A stretch of 23,231 nucleotides of DNA from an uncultured Bacteroides sp. (GTDB taxonomy: Bacteria > Bacteroidota > Bacteroidia > Bacteroidales > Bacteroidaceae): positions 1 to 23,231 of the forward strand of contig CAJKDC010000039.1 of NCBI GenBank assembly GCA_905198575.1. Direction: 5' to 3'. The notes under the pieces were generated by a model. That model did no database searches, was not told the origin of the DNA, and worked only from the letters and a program-made list of their open reading frames with translations. This document shows, one piece after another, positions 1 to 8,357 of the stretch (its first letter is position 1; each line of letters opens with the position of its first letter). The position numbers were made by a program, and so were the translations under genes.

Positions 1-53
1 AGCGCACCTGCTTTGGGAGCAGGGGGTCGTGGGTTCGAATCCCGCTACCCCGA
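1..53 (+). tRNA. tRNA-Pro (UGG), 3' part only
   Basis: The window opens inside a tRNA, so the acceptor 5' strand and most of the D arm are missing. The anticodon stem CCTGC/GCAGG encloses the loop TTTGGGA, which reads anticodon TGG (proline). The T arm GTGGG-TTCGAAT-CCCGC is followed by the acceptor 3' strand TACCCCG and discriminator A53. CCA is not encoded, as is usual in Bacteroidota. A hairpin terminator starts 8 bp downstream. Confidence 0.93.
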
Positions 54-60
54 CGCATTG

Positions 61-95
61 AAAAGGAGTTACAGATGGTTGTAACTCCTTTTTTT
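61..95 (+). terminator. Rho-independent terminator of the tRNA-Pro transcript
   Basis: A perfect 13-bp stem (61-73 with 80-92) closes a 6-base loop, and the T run 89-95 follows. It lies directly after the tRNA. The remaining stretch to the next gene (96-169) shows no convincing -7/-33 promoter pair. Confidence 0.85.
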
Positions 96-169
96 GTTTA
101 TAGCCGGTTGGAATAATATGGGTTTCTGCTTTTGTCGTTGCTTTGTAACATCATTACACAATTAAGGCT

Positions 170-820
170 ATGAATAAACTGACCGTAAAAAAAATCAACG
201 TGCAGACTGCTCCGGATGCTGCAGCTGTACCTTCCTTACTGAATCAGGAGTCGATTCCATTTCACGCAATAGATATTGTCAACTGGCCGGATTTTCCATA
301 CGCGCCTCAGGTAAAGTTCCGCATCGCACATACGGGCAATGCTATTCTCTTGCATTATAAGGTGCAGGAAAAGAGCGTGCGTGCCGTTGCCGGACACGAT
401 AACGGCAGGGCATGGGAAGATGCCTGTGTAGAGTTCTTTACGATGCCGCAGGACGATGGAATCTATTATAACTTTGAGTGCAACTGCGCCGGCAATCTGC
501 TGATTGAGGGAGGGGCTCCGGGTAACCGCGAACATGCACCGCTGGAACTGGTAGCTACAGTAGACCGCTGGGCCTCGCTGGGCCGTACGGCTTTCGAAGA
601 GCGGATAGGTGACTGCGAGTGGGAGCTGGCACTGGTCATCCCGGTAAAGGCTTTCTTCAAGCATAACCTCGCAGACCTTACCGGACTGTCTGTCCGCGCC
701 AATTTCTACAAGTGTGGCGACCTGTTGCAGACTCCGCACTTCCTTTCGTGGAGCCCGATCAATCTTCCGAAACCCTGTTTCCACTGTCCCGAATTTTTCG
801 GTGAAATCACTTTCGAATAA
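170..820 (+). CDS. CBM9-like (DOMON-type) carbohydrate-binding protein
   Basis: The 216-residue protein resembles the carbohydrate-binding family 9-like domains of Bacteroidota (CBM9_2 type). Visible family features are the NWP motif near residue 38, a central stretch with HDNGRAWEDACVEFF (about 75-90), the YYNFE motif with the following glycine turn (about 99-110), and a W-P-rich end (SWSPINLPKP). The domain fills nearly the whole protein and no catalytic domain is attached. There is no evident signal peptide, so the product may stay in the cytoplasm, which is odd for a glycan-binding module. The next gene, a lipoprotein glycosidase, starts 28 bp downstream on the same strand, so the two probably share a transcript. 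The fold assignment is fairly secure; the ligand is unknown. Confidence 0.75.
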   Translation: MNKLTVKKINVQTAPDAAAVPSLLNQESIPFHAIDIVNWPDFPYAPQVKFRIAHTGNAILLHYKVQEKSVRAVAGHDNGRAWEDACVEFFTMPQDDGIYYNFECNCAGNLLIEGGAPGNREHAPLELVATVDRWASLGRTAFEERIGDCEWELALVIPVKAFFKHNLADLTGLSVRANFYKCGDLLQTPHFLSWSPINLPKPCFHCPEFFGEITFE

Positions 821-848
821 ACTTCATTAAACAAACATTTATATACGT

Positions 849-2225
849 ATGAAAAAACATTTCTTTTCAGCAATGCTGCTTTCTTCTATGCTGTTTGGGG
901 CTACGTCGTGTACATCGCCGAAGCCTGCTGCAGAGCAGAAGGAATATCCCATGTTCTGGACATGGATGCATTATAACGACAAAATGAATTTCGACTCTAT
1001 CTGTCAGGTGATGAACGAAGTGGGACTGGACGGTGTCGTTCTGGAAGCCGGATCGGCAGAAAACTACCGCAAGGCTGTCCCGGTGGCTCACAAGCATGGC
1101 CTGAAGGTTATTGCATGGGTGTGGACCATGAACGACGGCGGGGTGAAAAAAGACCATCCCGACTGGATGAGCGTGAACCGCAACGGAAAGAGTCTGGCCG
1201 ATACGACTGCCTATGTGGGTTATTACCAGTTTATGACTCCGGCACTGGACGAAGTACGCCAGCACATCAACAACCGCATCAAGAGTATCTGTGAGGTAGA
1301 AGGTGTGGATGGTATTTCTATCGACTATCACCGTTTTGTGGATGTGGTGCTGCCTACAACATTGTGGCCTACCTATAACATCGTTCAGGACCGCGAATAT
1401 GCTGCATGGGACTATGGCTATCATCCGGCCATGATTGAGAAGTTCAAGAAACAGTATGGTTACGACCCGCGCGAACAGGAAGATGTATCGAAAGACGAAA
1501 AATGGCGCCAGTTCCGTTGCGACCAGATTTCGGAAGTAGCCAATATGATTGCCGAAACCGTACATTCTTATGGCAAGATTATGGCTGCATCGCCATTCCC
1601 TACACCTAAGATGGCATCGCGCATGGTACGTCAGGACTGGAGCGACTGGAATCTGGACCTGGTGTTCCCGATGGTGTACTATAACTTCTATACCGAAGAC
1701 CCGACTTTCGTAAGCGACTGTACCATCGAGAATGCACGCGACAAGAATCCGAATACGACACTGTATTGCGGTATCATGGCTTCTGAAACCCCTGAATTCT
1801 TCCAGGCTATGGATGAAGCGCTGAACAACGGTGCGCAGGGTATTGCCATCTTTACCGTAGATGGATTGCACTCACCGGAATACAAGCAGCGTTTCAAGGC
1901 ATATACCGATAGTATGCGTACCGTACGTGCCAACAACGGTGGTGTGTTGAAATCAAAAGCTACGGTTACTGCTGCCAGCACAGATCCTTTTGCACACAAG
2001 AGTGTGCTGAAACGCATCGAGGATAAAATCCAGCAGTGTGTAGCCAAGGAAACGGGTAAGGAAAATCCGGAGCTGAAGCTTACCGAATATAAGAAGGTAG
2101 ACCACTACGACGTAACGACTACCTACGAGGTTACCGACCAGAACAGCAAACTGTCGTTCCATGTAATGTTCTACATGTATGGCGATATGTTGTCTGGATG
2201 GAATGTAGAGCTGATTAAGAAATAA
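849..2225 (+). CDS. Family-10-like glycosylhydrolase lipoprotein (COG1649/GHL10 type)
   Basis: The 458-residue product starts with a lipoprotein signal peptide whose lipobox cysteine lies in ATSC, about residue 21. It should therefore be exported and lipid-anchored. Residues about 35-370 look like a TIM-barrel of the COG1649/GHL10 type: MFWTWMHYND near the start, GLKVIAWVWT (about 90), GVDGISIDYHRF (about 152-163, with acidic residues at the end of a strand) and LDLVFPMVYYNFYTED (about 275). After residue 370 comes a smaller separate domain. The family is predicted to hydrolyse glycosides, but substrates are mostly unproven, so none is named here. A strong terminator follows 21 bp after the stop. 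It is likely co-transcribed with the CBM9-like gene upstream. Confidence 0.75.
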   Translation: MKKHFFSAMLLSSMLFGATSCTSPKPAAEQKEYPMFWTWMHYNDKMNFDSICQVMNEVGLDGVVLEAGSAENYRKAVPVAHKHGLKVIAWVWTMNDGGVKKDHPDWMSVNRNGKSLADTTAYVGYYQFMTPALDEVRQHINNRIKSICEVEGVDGISIDYHRFVDVVLPTTLWPTYNIVQDREYAAWDYGYHPAMIEKFKKQYGYDPREQEDVSKDEKWRQFRCDQISEVANMIAETVHSYGKIMAASPFPTPKMASRMVRQDWSDWNLDLVFPMVYYNFYTEDPTFVSDCTIENARDKNPNTTLYCGIMASETPEFFQAMDEALNNGAQGIAIFTVDGLHSPEYKQRFKAYTDSMRTVRANNGGVLKSKATVTAASTDPFAHKSVLKRIEDKIQQCVAKETGKENPELKLTEYKKVDHYDVTTTYEVTDQNSKLSFHVMFYMYGDMLSGWNVELIKK

Positions 2226-2246
2226 ACTGTCAGGCACAGGAATACG

Positions 2247-2301
2247 AAGCCCTGTCACTTGCTTCCAACCGTTGCATGCGGAAGCAGTGACAGGGCTTTT
2301 T
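2247..2301 (+). terminator. Terminator after the GHL10 lipoprotein gene
   Basis: A long stem (2247-2266 with 2280-2298, one bulged base) is followed by five T residues. It sits between convergent genes, 30 bp from the end of the minus-strand peptidase gene, and may also slow transcription from that side. Confidence 0.85.
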
Positions 2302-2331
2302 ATATAGTGATAACTGAATGTTCAGCCATTG

Positions 2332-4452
2332 TTATTTAGCAGGTTTCAGCCATTTGTCCAGCCAGCGGAAGAACGTACGCTGCCACAAGATACCGTTCTG
2401 TGGTTTCAGTACCCAGTGGTTTTCGTCCGGGAATATCAGCAATTCGGCCGGAACACCGCACAACTTGGCTGCATTGAAAGCTGCCATACCCTGCGAAGCC
2501 AGGATGCGGTAGTCTCTCTCGCCGTGGATGCAGAGGATAGGCGTATCCCATTTGTCGACGAAGAGGTGAGGAGAGTTGGCATAGCTGCGCTGTACGGCAG
2601 GATTGCTCTTATCCCAGTAAGGACCGCCCAAATCCCAGTTGGTGAACCACAGCTCTTCGGTTTCCAGATACTGCTGTTCCATGTTGAAGAAGCCGTCGTG
2701 CGCAATAAAGGCTTTGAAACGCTTGTTGTGATGACCGGCCAGCCAGTAAGCCGAGTAACCGCCGAAGCTGGCACCTACGCAGCCCAGATGGTCTTTATCG
2801 ACAAACGGTTCCTGTGCAACCGCATCGATGGCACTCAGGTAGTCGTCCATACAGTGGCCGCCATAGTTGGTGCTGATGTCTTCCAGCCATTCCATGCCGA
2901 ATCCCGGCAGACCGCGGCGGTTGGGGGCTACGATAATATAGTCGTTGGCCGCCATAATCTGGAAGTTCCAGCGGTAGCTCCAGAACTGGCTTACAGGGCT
3001 CTGCGGACCTCCCTGGCAGAAGAGCAGCGTAGGATACTTCTTGTTCGGGTCGAAATTGGCAGGATAGATAACCCAGGTAAGCATGTCTTTGTTGTCTACT
3101 GTCTTAATCCATCTTTTCTCGACTTTACCCAGCTTGAGCTGGCTGAAGATATGGTCGTTCTCGTGGGTAATGCGGGCTACTTCGTTTTTCTTCTTCAGGT
3201 TGACGGTGTAGATTTCGTCGGCTTCACTGATGGAGTGACGCTTAACAATAAGCTGCTTGTCATTGAGCATTGCTACCGATGCATAGTCGTACATACCGTC
3301 GGTAAGCTGCTTCACATCGCCTTTCAGATTGGTCTGGTATACCATGCTGGTAGCATGCCATACACCCACGAAGTACAGGTTCTTGTTGTCCGGTGCCCAG
3401 CAGTAATCGTCAACGCCCGACTGGAACGATTCAGTTACATACGTTTTCTTGCCGCTAGCCAGTTCCATGACGCACAGGCGGTTGCGGTCGCTTTCGTAAC
3501 CGTCGCGTTCCATGCTCTGCCATGCAATCAGCTTGCCGTCCGGCGAGAATTTCGGGTTGGTGTCGTAACCCATATTCTTGTCGGTCGCGTCTTCTTTGCA
3601 CAAGTTGCGTGTAGCCTTGGTCTCGAGGTTATACAAGTAAATATCCGAGTCGGTAGAAACAGAATACTCCCGTCCGGTTTTCTTGCGTGAAGTATATGCT
3701 ACCTGTTTCGAGTCGCTGCTCCATGTCAGCTGTTCGATACCGCCGAAAGGCTTCATCGGTGCTTCGTAAGGCTCGTCGGCCATAATGTCGGTAGCTGCAC
3801 CTACCTTGTTCCCGTCGAAATCGGCTACAAATGGATGTGGAACGGTAGTAACCCACTCGTCCCAGTGCTTGTACATCAGGTCGTCGACAATGATACCGCT
3901 CGACTTGTCCAGGTCAGGGTATAAGTCAACTGTACGTTCGCCGTATTTTACCTGCGAGATGAACAGCACTTTCGATTCATCGGGCGAGAAAGAGAAGCCC
4001 TCGATGTCACCGTCGAAGGCAGAAAGCACTTTACGTTCGGTGCCGTCAGGATTCATTTCCCAAATCTGGCTTTTGCCTTCGGATGCCAACAGGAAAGCAA
4101 TCTTGCTTCCGTTCTTAATCCATGTAGGCTGGCTTTCGCTGGCAACACCCTGGGTGAGCAGCGTGTTCTCACTACCGTCGGCATTCATCACGTAAATCAC
4201 CGTACGGCTCTTGTTCTGCTCTACACTGTAATAACTCACGTTGTACACTACTTTCTTTCCATCGGGCGATACATTCAGTCCGCCGATACGTCCCATGGCC
4301 CACAAGGCCTCAGGTGTAAGCTTCCCATCCTTGATGGTAATTTCCTGTTTGCCGATGAGCGGAGTTTCCGCATTCAGGCTGGCAGGAGTGTTTGCTCCGG
4401 CAGTAGCCATCAGTACGGCTGCCGCCATTGTTGCAAGGTCATTCTTATTCAT
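2332..4452 (-). CDS. S9 family dipeptidyl-peptidase, DPP5-like
   Basis: The 706-residue serine exopeptidase closely resembles dipeptidyl-peptidase 5 of Porphyromonas gingivalis, a periplasmic enzyme that removes dipeptides from peptide N-termini. A signal peptide covers about residues 1-28. A beta-propeller built of PD40-type repeats (PDGKKVVYNV, PDESKVLFIS, PDGKLIAWQS) fills about 45-420, and an alpha/beta-hydrolase domain fills the rest. The triad is visible: Ser562 in GASFGGY, Asp647 in HGERDYR and His679 in ENHWVL. Each lies exactly 20 residues after my recollection of the P. gingivalis positions 542, 627 and 659. Length and motifs are complete. It has its own promoter (about 4490-4521) and seems monocistronic. 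The likely role is final trimming of imported peptides in the periplasm. Confidence 0.87.
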   Translation of the reverse strand: MNKNDLATMAAAVLMATAGANTPASLNAETPLIGKQEITIKDGKLTPEALWAMGRIGGLNVSPDGKKVVYNVSYYSVEQNKSRTVIYVMNADGSENTLLTQGVASESQPTWIKNGSKIAFLLASEGKSQIWEMNPDGTERKVLSAFDGDIEGFSFSPDESKVLFISQVKYGERTVDLYPDLDKSSGIIVDDLMYKHWDEWVTTVPHPFVADFDGNKVGAATDIMADEPYEAPMKPFGGIEQLTWSSDSKQVAYTSRKKTGREYSVSTDSDIYLYNLETKATRNLCKEDATDKNMGYDTNPKFSPDGKLIAWQSMERDGYESDRNRLCVMELASGKKTYVTESFQSGVDDYCWAPDNKNLYFVGVWHATSMVYQTNLKGDVKQLTDGMYDYASVAMLNDKQLIVKRHSISEADEIYTVNLKKKNEVARITHENDHIFSQLKLGKVEKRWIKTVDNKDMLTWVIYPANFDPNKKYPTLLFCQGGPQSPVSQFWSYRWNFQIMAANDYIIVAPNRRGLPGFGMEWLEDISTNYGGHCMDDYLSAIDAVAQEPFVDKDHLGCVGASFGGYSAYWLAGHHNKRFKAFIAHDGFFNMEQQYLETEELWFTNWDLGGPYWDKSNPAVQRSYANSPHLFVDKWDTPILCIHGERDYRILASQGMAAFNAAKLCGVPAELLIFPDENHWVLKPQNGILWQRTFFRWLDKWLKPAK

Positions 4453-4489
4453 GATTATAAAATTTGGTATTTAATTTCATTTAGACATG

Positions 4490-4521
4490 CAAAAGTACAA
4501 AACCTGCGGCATATTATCAAT
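4490..4521 (-). promoter_or_regulatory. Bacteroidota-type promoter of the DPP5-like gene
   Basis: On the minus strand, TACTTTTG (4490-4497) matches the -7 consensus TAnnTTTG, and ATTG (4518-4521) sits 20 bp upstream as a -33 element (consensus TTTG). The start codon is about 37 bp downstream. Confidence 0.65.
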
Positions 4522-4565
4522 ACGGGGCATGGCTATATTCTCGCAACACACTTGTTGGCAGGGCA

Positions 4566-4617
4566 TAAAAAAATCCCTTGCCGCTGTCTGCCATCTGGCA
4601 AATACCCGGCAAGGGAT
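4566..4617 (-). terminator. Terminator of the pyrG-yidC transcript
   Basis: An 11-bp GC-rich stem (4573-4583 with 4607-4617) is followed on the minus strand by a run of about seven T residues. It lies 27 bp after the yidC stop codon. Confidence 0.85.
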
Positions 4618-4644
4618 AAATGTGAGCTAATTATAAAGCTATAA

Positions 4645-6498
4645 TTAATGTTTCTTCATGCGTTCTTCGCGTTCTTTCTGCAAGCGTTCCTGCTCTTTCT
4701 GCAGTGCTTCCAGCTTAGCCATCAGTCCGCTAGGCTTTTTCTTCTGCTCTTTCTTGTTGGCTTCCAACTGTGCCAGCAGTTTCTCTTCGTTTGTAGTCTT
4801 TCTGAGAATCCAGGTAGTAAGGATACCAATCAATCCGGAGATGAAGTAGTAGTAGCTCAATCCGGCTGCATAGTCGTTAAAGATGAAGAAGAACATAACC
4901 GGCATGATGTACATCATCCATTTCATGGCAGCCATCTGAGGCTGGTTGCCCATATCCTGCTGCTTCATCATAATCACCTGTGTAAGGATGGTGGTGATAC
5001 TGAACAGCACGCAGAAGATACTCAGGTGATTACCCAGCAACGGAATGTTGGTGCTCCAGCTAATCAGGTCATCGTATGCCGAAAGGTCATCTGCCCAAAG
5101 GAATCCCTGCTGGCGCAGCTCGATAGCGTTCGGGATGAAGAAGAAGAGCGCCATGTACACCGGTGTCTGCAACAGCATCGGCAAGCATCCGCCCATCGGA
5201 CTTACACCGTACTGGCTGTAGAGTGCCATGGTTTCCTGCTGTTTCTTCATGGCATCTTCCTGCTTGGGATATTTCTGGTTAATCTTGTCGATGTACGGTT
5301 TCAGTACGCGCATCTTGGCCGACGACATGTACGACTTGTAAGTAGCCGGATAAACCAGTGCTTTTACGATAATCGTCATGAGCAGCAGGATAACACCCAT
5401 GCTGAGTCCCAGTCCCGACAACCAGTCGAACAAGTTGATGGTGAACCAGCGGTTGATCCATCGGATGATAGGCCATCCCAGATAAACCAGGTCTTCCAGT
5501 TCAGGATCCTTGTCTGCAAAGCTGAGCTTGTTTGTAGCAATCAGCGTCTTGAAGTGGTTCGGTCCCAGGTAGAACTGGAAGTTGGAAGCTTCCTTGCCTG
5601 TCGGGTCGAACGGTGTCTTCATTGTAGCCGAGTAATTCTTCAGGTATCCGCTTCCGTTCTGCAAAGGAGTAGAAGAGAGGGTAGTCTGCTCGAAATTCTT
5701 TTCGGCCAGGAATACACATGAGAAGTACTGGTTCTTGAATGCAATCCATTCCAGCTGTTCTTCTACGTTCTTCTTTTCTTCACTGGTTTCGCTCAGGTAA
5801 TCGAAGCTTTCGTCAACCGGCTTATACGTCAGCGAGGTATAACGCTGTTCGAAGTTGAAACCTTTCTCCATCTGGCGTACACGCTGCTTCCAGTCGATGC
5901 TGATAGTGTTTTGAGAAGGTGAGAAGAAGTTCTTCATACCCTCTGCCTGTACGGTCAGATTTACCAGATACGAATTAGGAGCCAGGCTGTACTTAAAGTC
6001 GATGTGCGCACCGTTTGCAGCCTGCAGCGTCATAGTTACGGTACTGTCGGTGACATTGGTAGGTTGGAAGAACATTTCTTCCGTCATGATGTTTTCCGAC
6101 TTGCCTTCAAAAGCAAAATTGATGCGTGAATCGGTCTGGTCGAAAAGAACCAGCGGTTGTTTTTTCTGGTCGTTGTACTCTTTCAGTGTAGCCGAAGCGA
6201 TACGGCCTCCCTTGTTCGAAAAAGTAACCTTAACCAAATCATTCTCCAGAGTGGTGAACTCTTCTGTTCCTTTAGCATTTTGATAGAAAAGCGAAGTCGA
6301 GTCCAGTTCGAAAGCTTTCTGCTGCGCATCTGCAGCCGCCTTTTCCTGTCGTGCTTTTTCTACCAGAGCAGCCGTCTGAATAGAATCCTGTTCACGTTGG
6401 GCACGGGCAATTTCTTCCTGACTGGGACGGTTGTAGATGCTGAATCCTACTACAACCGCACCGATCAGGATAAAACCCACTAATGTGTTTTTGTCCAT
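4645..6498 (-). CDS. yidC: Membrane protein insertase YidC
   Basis: YidC inserts and folds inner-membrane proteins, alone or with SecYEG. The 617-residue protein has the layout of Gram-negative YidC. An N-terminal membrane anchor (about 5-21) is followed by a large periplasmic beta domain (about 50-350). A conserved insertase core follows with several membrane segments (about 365-580), including GVILLLMTIIVKALVYP, the PMGGCLPMLLQTPVYMALF segment and MPVMFFFIFNDYAAGLSYYY. The C-terminus is a long, very basic and glutamate-rich coiled coil ending in MKKH, which is typical of Bacteroidota and probably contacts the ribosome. It starts 28 bp after the pyrG stop, so the two genes form an operon. 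Full length, no anomalies seen. Confidence 0.96.
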   Translation of the reverse strand: MDKNTLVGFILIGAVVVGFSIYNRPSQEEIARAQREQDSIQTAALVEKARQEKAAADAQQKAFELDSTSLFYQNAKGTEEFTTLENDLVKVTFSNKGGRIASATLKEYNDQKKQPLVLFDQTDSRINFAFEGKSENIMTEEMFFQPTNVTDSTVTMTLQAANGAHIDFKYSLAPNSYLVNLTVQAEGMKNFFSPSQNTISIDWKQRVRQMEKGFNFEQRYTSLTYKPVDESFDYLSETSEEKKNVEEQLEWIAFKNQYFSCVFLAEKNFEQTTLSSTPLQNGSGYLKNYSATMKTPFDPTGKEASNFQFYLGPNHFKTLIATNKLSFADKDPELEDLVYLGWPIIRWINRWFTINLFDWLSGLGLSMGVILLLMTIIVKALVYPATYKSYMSSAKMRVLKPYIDKINQKYPKQEDAMKKQQETMALYSQYGVSPMGGCLPMLLQTPVYMALFFFIPNAIELRQQGFLWADDLSAYDDLISWSTNIPLLGNHLSIFCVLFSITTILTQVIMMKQQDMGNQPQMAAMKWMMYIMPVMFFFIFNDYAAGLSYYYFISGLIGILTTWILRKTTNEEKLLAQLEANKKEQKKKPSGLMAKLEALQKEQERLQKEREERMKKH

Positions 6499-6526
6499 TT
6501 CGTTTTCTTTACTATATTAAAAACTA

Positions 6527-8125
6527 TTATTTGTCAATAGCAGCTTTGATGAACGACAGGAACAATGGGTGTGGTTTCAATACAGTACTGCTGTATTCTG
6601 GATGGAACTGTGTACCGATGTACCATTTCAGGGTCGGAATTTCTACAATTTCTACCAGATCCGATTCCGGATTGATACCTACACACTTCATACCTGCTTT
6701 TTCAAATTCCTGTTTATAGTCGTTGTTGAATTCGTAGCGGTGACGGTGACGTTCCTGGATGTGTTCAGCTTTATAAGCTTCGAAAGTCTTGCTTCCCTGA
6801 GCTACCACACATTCATAAGCGCCCAGACGCATTGTACCACCCATGTTGGTGATAGACTTCTGCTCTTCCATGATGTCGATTACATTGTGCGGAGTCTTTT
6901 CGTCCATTTCACGGCTGTTGGCATCTTCGTATCCCAGTACGTTACGGGCAAACTCAATAGCCATGCACTGCATACCCAGACAGATACCGAATGTCGGGAT
7001 GTTGTGTGTACGGCAGTACTTGGTAGCTACAAATTTACCTTCGATACCGCGCTGACCGAATCCCGGGCAGATGATAATACCATCCATACCTTTGATAGCT
7101 TCTGCAACGTTCTCGTCAGTCAGTTTCTCACTGTTGATGAAGTGGATTTCTGCTTTACGGTCGTTGTAAGTAGCTGCGTGCGACAAAGCTTCGTGAATAG
7201 ATTTGTAGGCATCCTGCAAGTCGTATTTACCAACCAGACCGATTTTAACCTTTTCGGTAGCATTGTTACGACGGTTCAGGAAGTCTCTCCACGGGCCCAG
7301 TGTCGGAGTTTCGCCAACTGGAAGTCCCATCTTTTCAAGAATTGTCTTGTCCAATCCCTGTTCCTGCATACGCAAAGGCACTTCGTAGATAGAAGGCATG
7401 TCTTTTGACTGGATAACGGCGCTTTCGTCTACGTTACAGAACAGAGCCACCTTCTTTTTCAGTCCGGTACTCAATTCATGTTCCGTACGCAGTACCAGAA
7501 TATCCGGCTGGATACCTACCGACTGCAATTCCTTAACAGAGTGCTGGGTAGGTTTGGTCTTCAGCTCACCGGCTGCAGCCAAATAAGGTACATAAGTAAG
7601 GTGTACGCACAAAGCATTTTTGCCCAGTTCCCATTTCAGCTGACGAATACTTTCCAAGTAAGGCAAAGATTCGATGTCGCCTACTGTACCACCGATTTCA
7701 GTAATCACAAAATCAAATTTGTTCTTGTTACCCAGCAATTTTACATTGCGTTTGATTTCGTCTGTGATGTGTGGGATAATCTGGATAGTCTTACCTAAAT
7801 AATCACCCCGGCGTTCCTTGTCAATTACGCTTTTGTAGATACGTCCGGTTGTGATGTTGTTGGCTTTGGTTGTCTGGATACCCAGGAAACGTTCGTAATG
7901 TCCCAAGTCAAGGTCAGCTTCATGACCGTCCACTGTTACGTAGCACTCGCCGTGCTCGTATGGGTTCAGTGTACCCGGGTCAATGTTGATGTACGGATCG
8001 AATTTCTGGATAGTAACGTTGTAGCCTCTGGCCTGCAATAGTTTACCGATAGATGATGAAATAATACCTTTACCTAATGAAGAGGCAACACCACCTGTTA
8101 CGAAAATGTACTTAGTTTCTGCCAC
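6527..8125 (-). CDS. pyrG: CTP synthase
   Basis: PyrG makes CTP from UTP, ATP and glutamine in the last step of pyrimidine nucleotide synthesis. The 532 residues match the usual length (about 535). The N-terminal synthase domain carries the ATP loop SSLGKG (15-20) and the GGTVGDIES segment (about 145-153). The C-terminal class I glutamine amidotransferase domain shows the triad Cys382 (GICLGMQC), His508 and Glu510 (FHPE). The start is GTG at 8123-8125, chosen because the protein then begins MAETKYIFVTGG like other Bacteroides CTP synthases; no in-frame ATG lies nearby. It is the first gene of the pyrG-yidC pair. Confidence 0.97.
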   Translation of the reverse strand: MAETKYIFVTGGVASSLGKGIISSSIGKLLQARGYNVTIQKFDPYINIDPGTLNPYEHGECYVTVDGHEADLDLGHYERFLGIQTTKANNITTGRIYKSVIDKERRGDYLGKTIQIIPHITDEIKRNVKLLGNKNKFDFVITEIGGTVGDIESLPYLESIRQLKWELGKNALCVHLTYVPYLAAAGELKTKPTQHSVKELQSVGIQPDILVLRTEHELSTGLKKKVALFCNVDESAVIQSKDMPSIYEVPLRMQEQGLDKTILEKMGLPVGETPTLGPWRDFLNRRNNATEKVKIGLVGKYDLQDAYKSIHEALSHAATYNDRKAEIHFINSEKLTDENVAEAIKGMDGIIICPGFGQRGIEGKFVATKYCRTHNIPTFGICLGMQCMAIEFARNVLGYEDANSREMDEKTPHNVIDIMEEQKSITNMGGTMRLGAYECVVAQGSKTFEAYKAEHIQERHRHRYEFNNDYKQEFEKAGMKCVGINPESDLVEIVEIPTLKWYIGTQFHPEYSSTVLKPHPLFLSFIKAAIDK

Positions 8126-8176
8126 AATAAAATATTTTTTAAATTAATTTTTCTAGAACACGATTATTCTAAGTTG

Positions 8177-8184
8177 CAAAATTA
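8177..8184 (-). promoter_or_regulatory. Probable -7 box of pyrG-yidC
   Basis: The minus strand reads TAATTTTG, a full match to TAnnTTTG, about 52 bp upstream of the GTG start. A -33 element is less clear: an ATTG lies 16 bp upstream, slightly closer than usual. Confidence 0.5.
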
Positions 8185-8320
8185 GGAAAAAAATGCGATA
8201 CAATCACGTTAAAAATGAAAAATCATACGCAATGCATGCTGTTTGCCCGGTCTTTGGTCTGTTATTATGTTTTTAGATACTATTTTTAAGCTTTTCGAAT
8301 GGGGCAATAAAAAAATAATG

Positions 8321-8328
8321 TACTTTTG
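8321..8328 (+). promoter_or_regulatory. -7 box of the DUF3078 gene
   Basis: TACTTTTG matches TAnnTTTG and lies 29 bp before the start codon. No good TTTG is seen at the expected -33 distance. The 232-bp gap 8126-8357 otherwise holds only AT-rich sequence between the two divergent genes. Confidence 0.55.
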
Positions 8329-8357
8329 CGAGACTAAACTTATTCGATCTTAAAAAG

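Noticed and set aside
867..1871. Long open frame on the minus strand opposite the GHL10 gene
   Set aside because: Composition is rich in His, Val and Arg as expected for a shadow; the plus-strand gene has a signal peptide and family motifs.
2329..3690. Long open frame on the plus strand
   Set aside because: It is antisense to the DPP5-like gene, which has full motifs and triad; the antisense protein shows no recognisable domain.
2332..4452. DPP5-like peptidase as a novel protease
   Set aside because: Triad positions and sequence closely follow the known P. gingivalis DPP5, so it is an expected gene.
4648..5721. Long open frame on the plus strand opposite yidC
   Set aside because: Low-complexity His/Gln/Leu-rich translation caused by the reverse complement of yidC; no start signal or domain.
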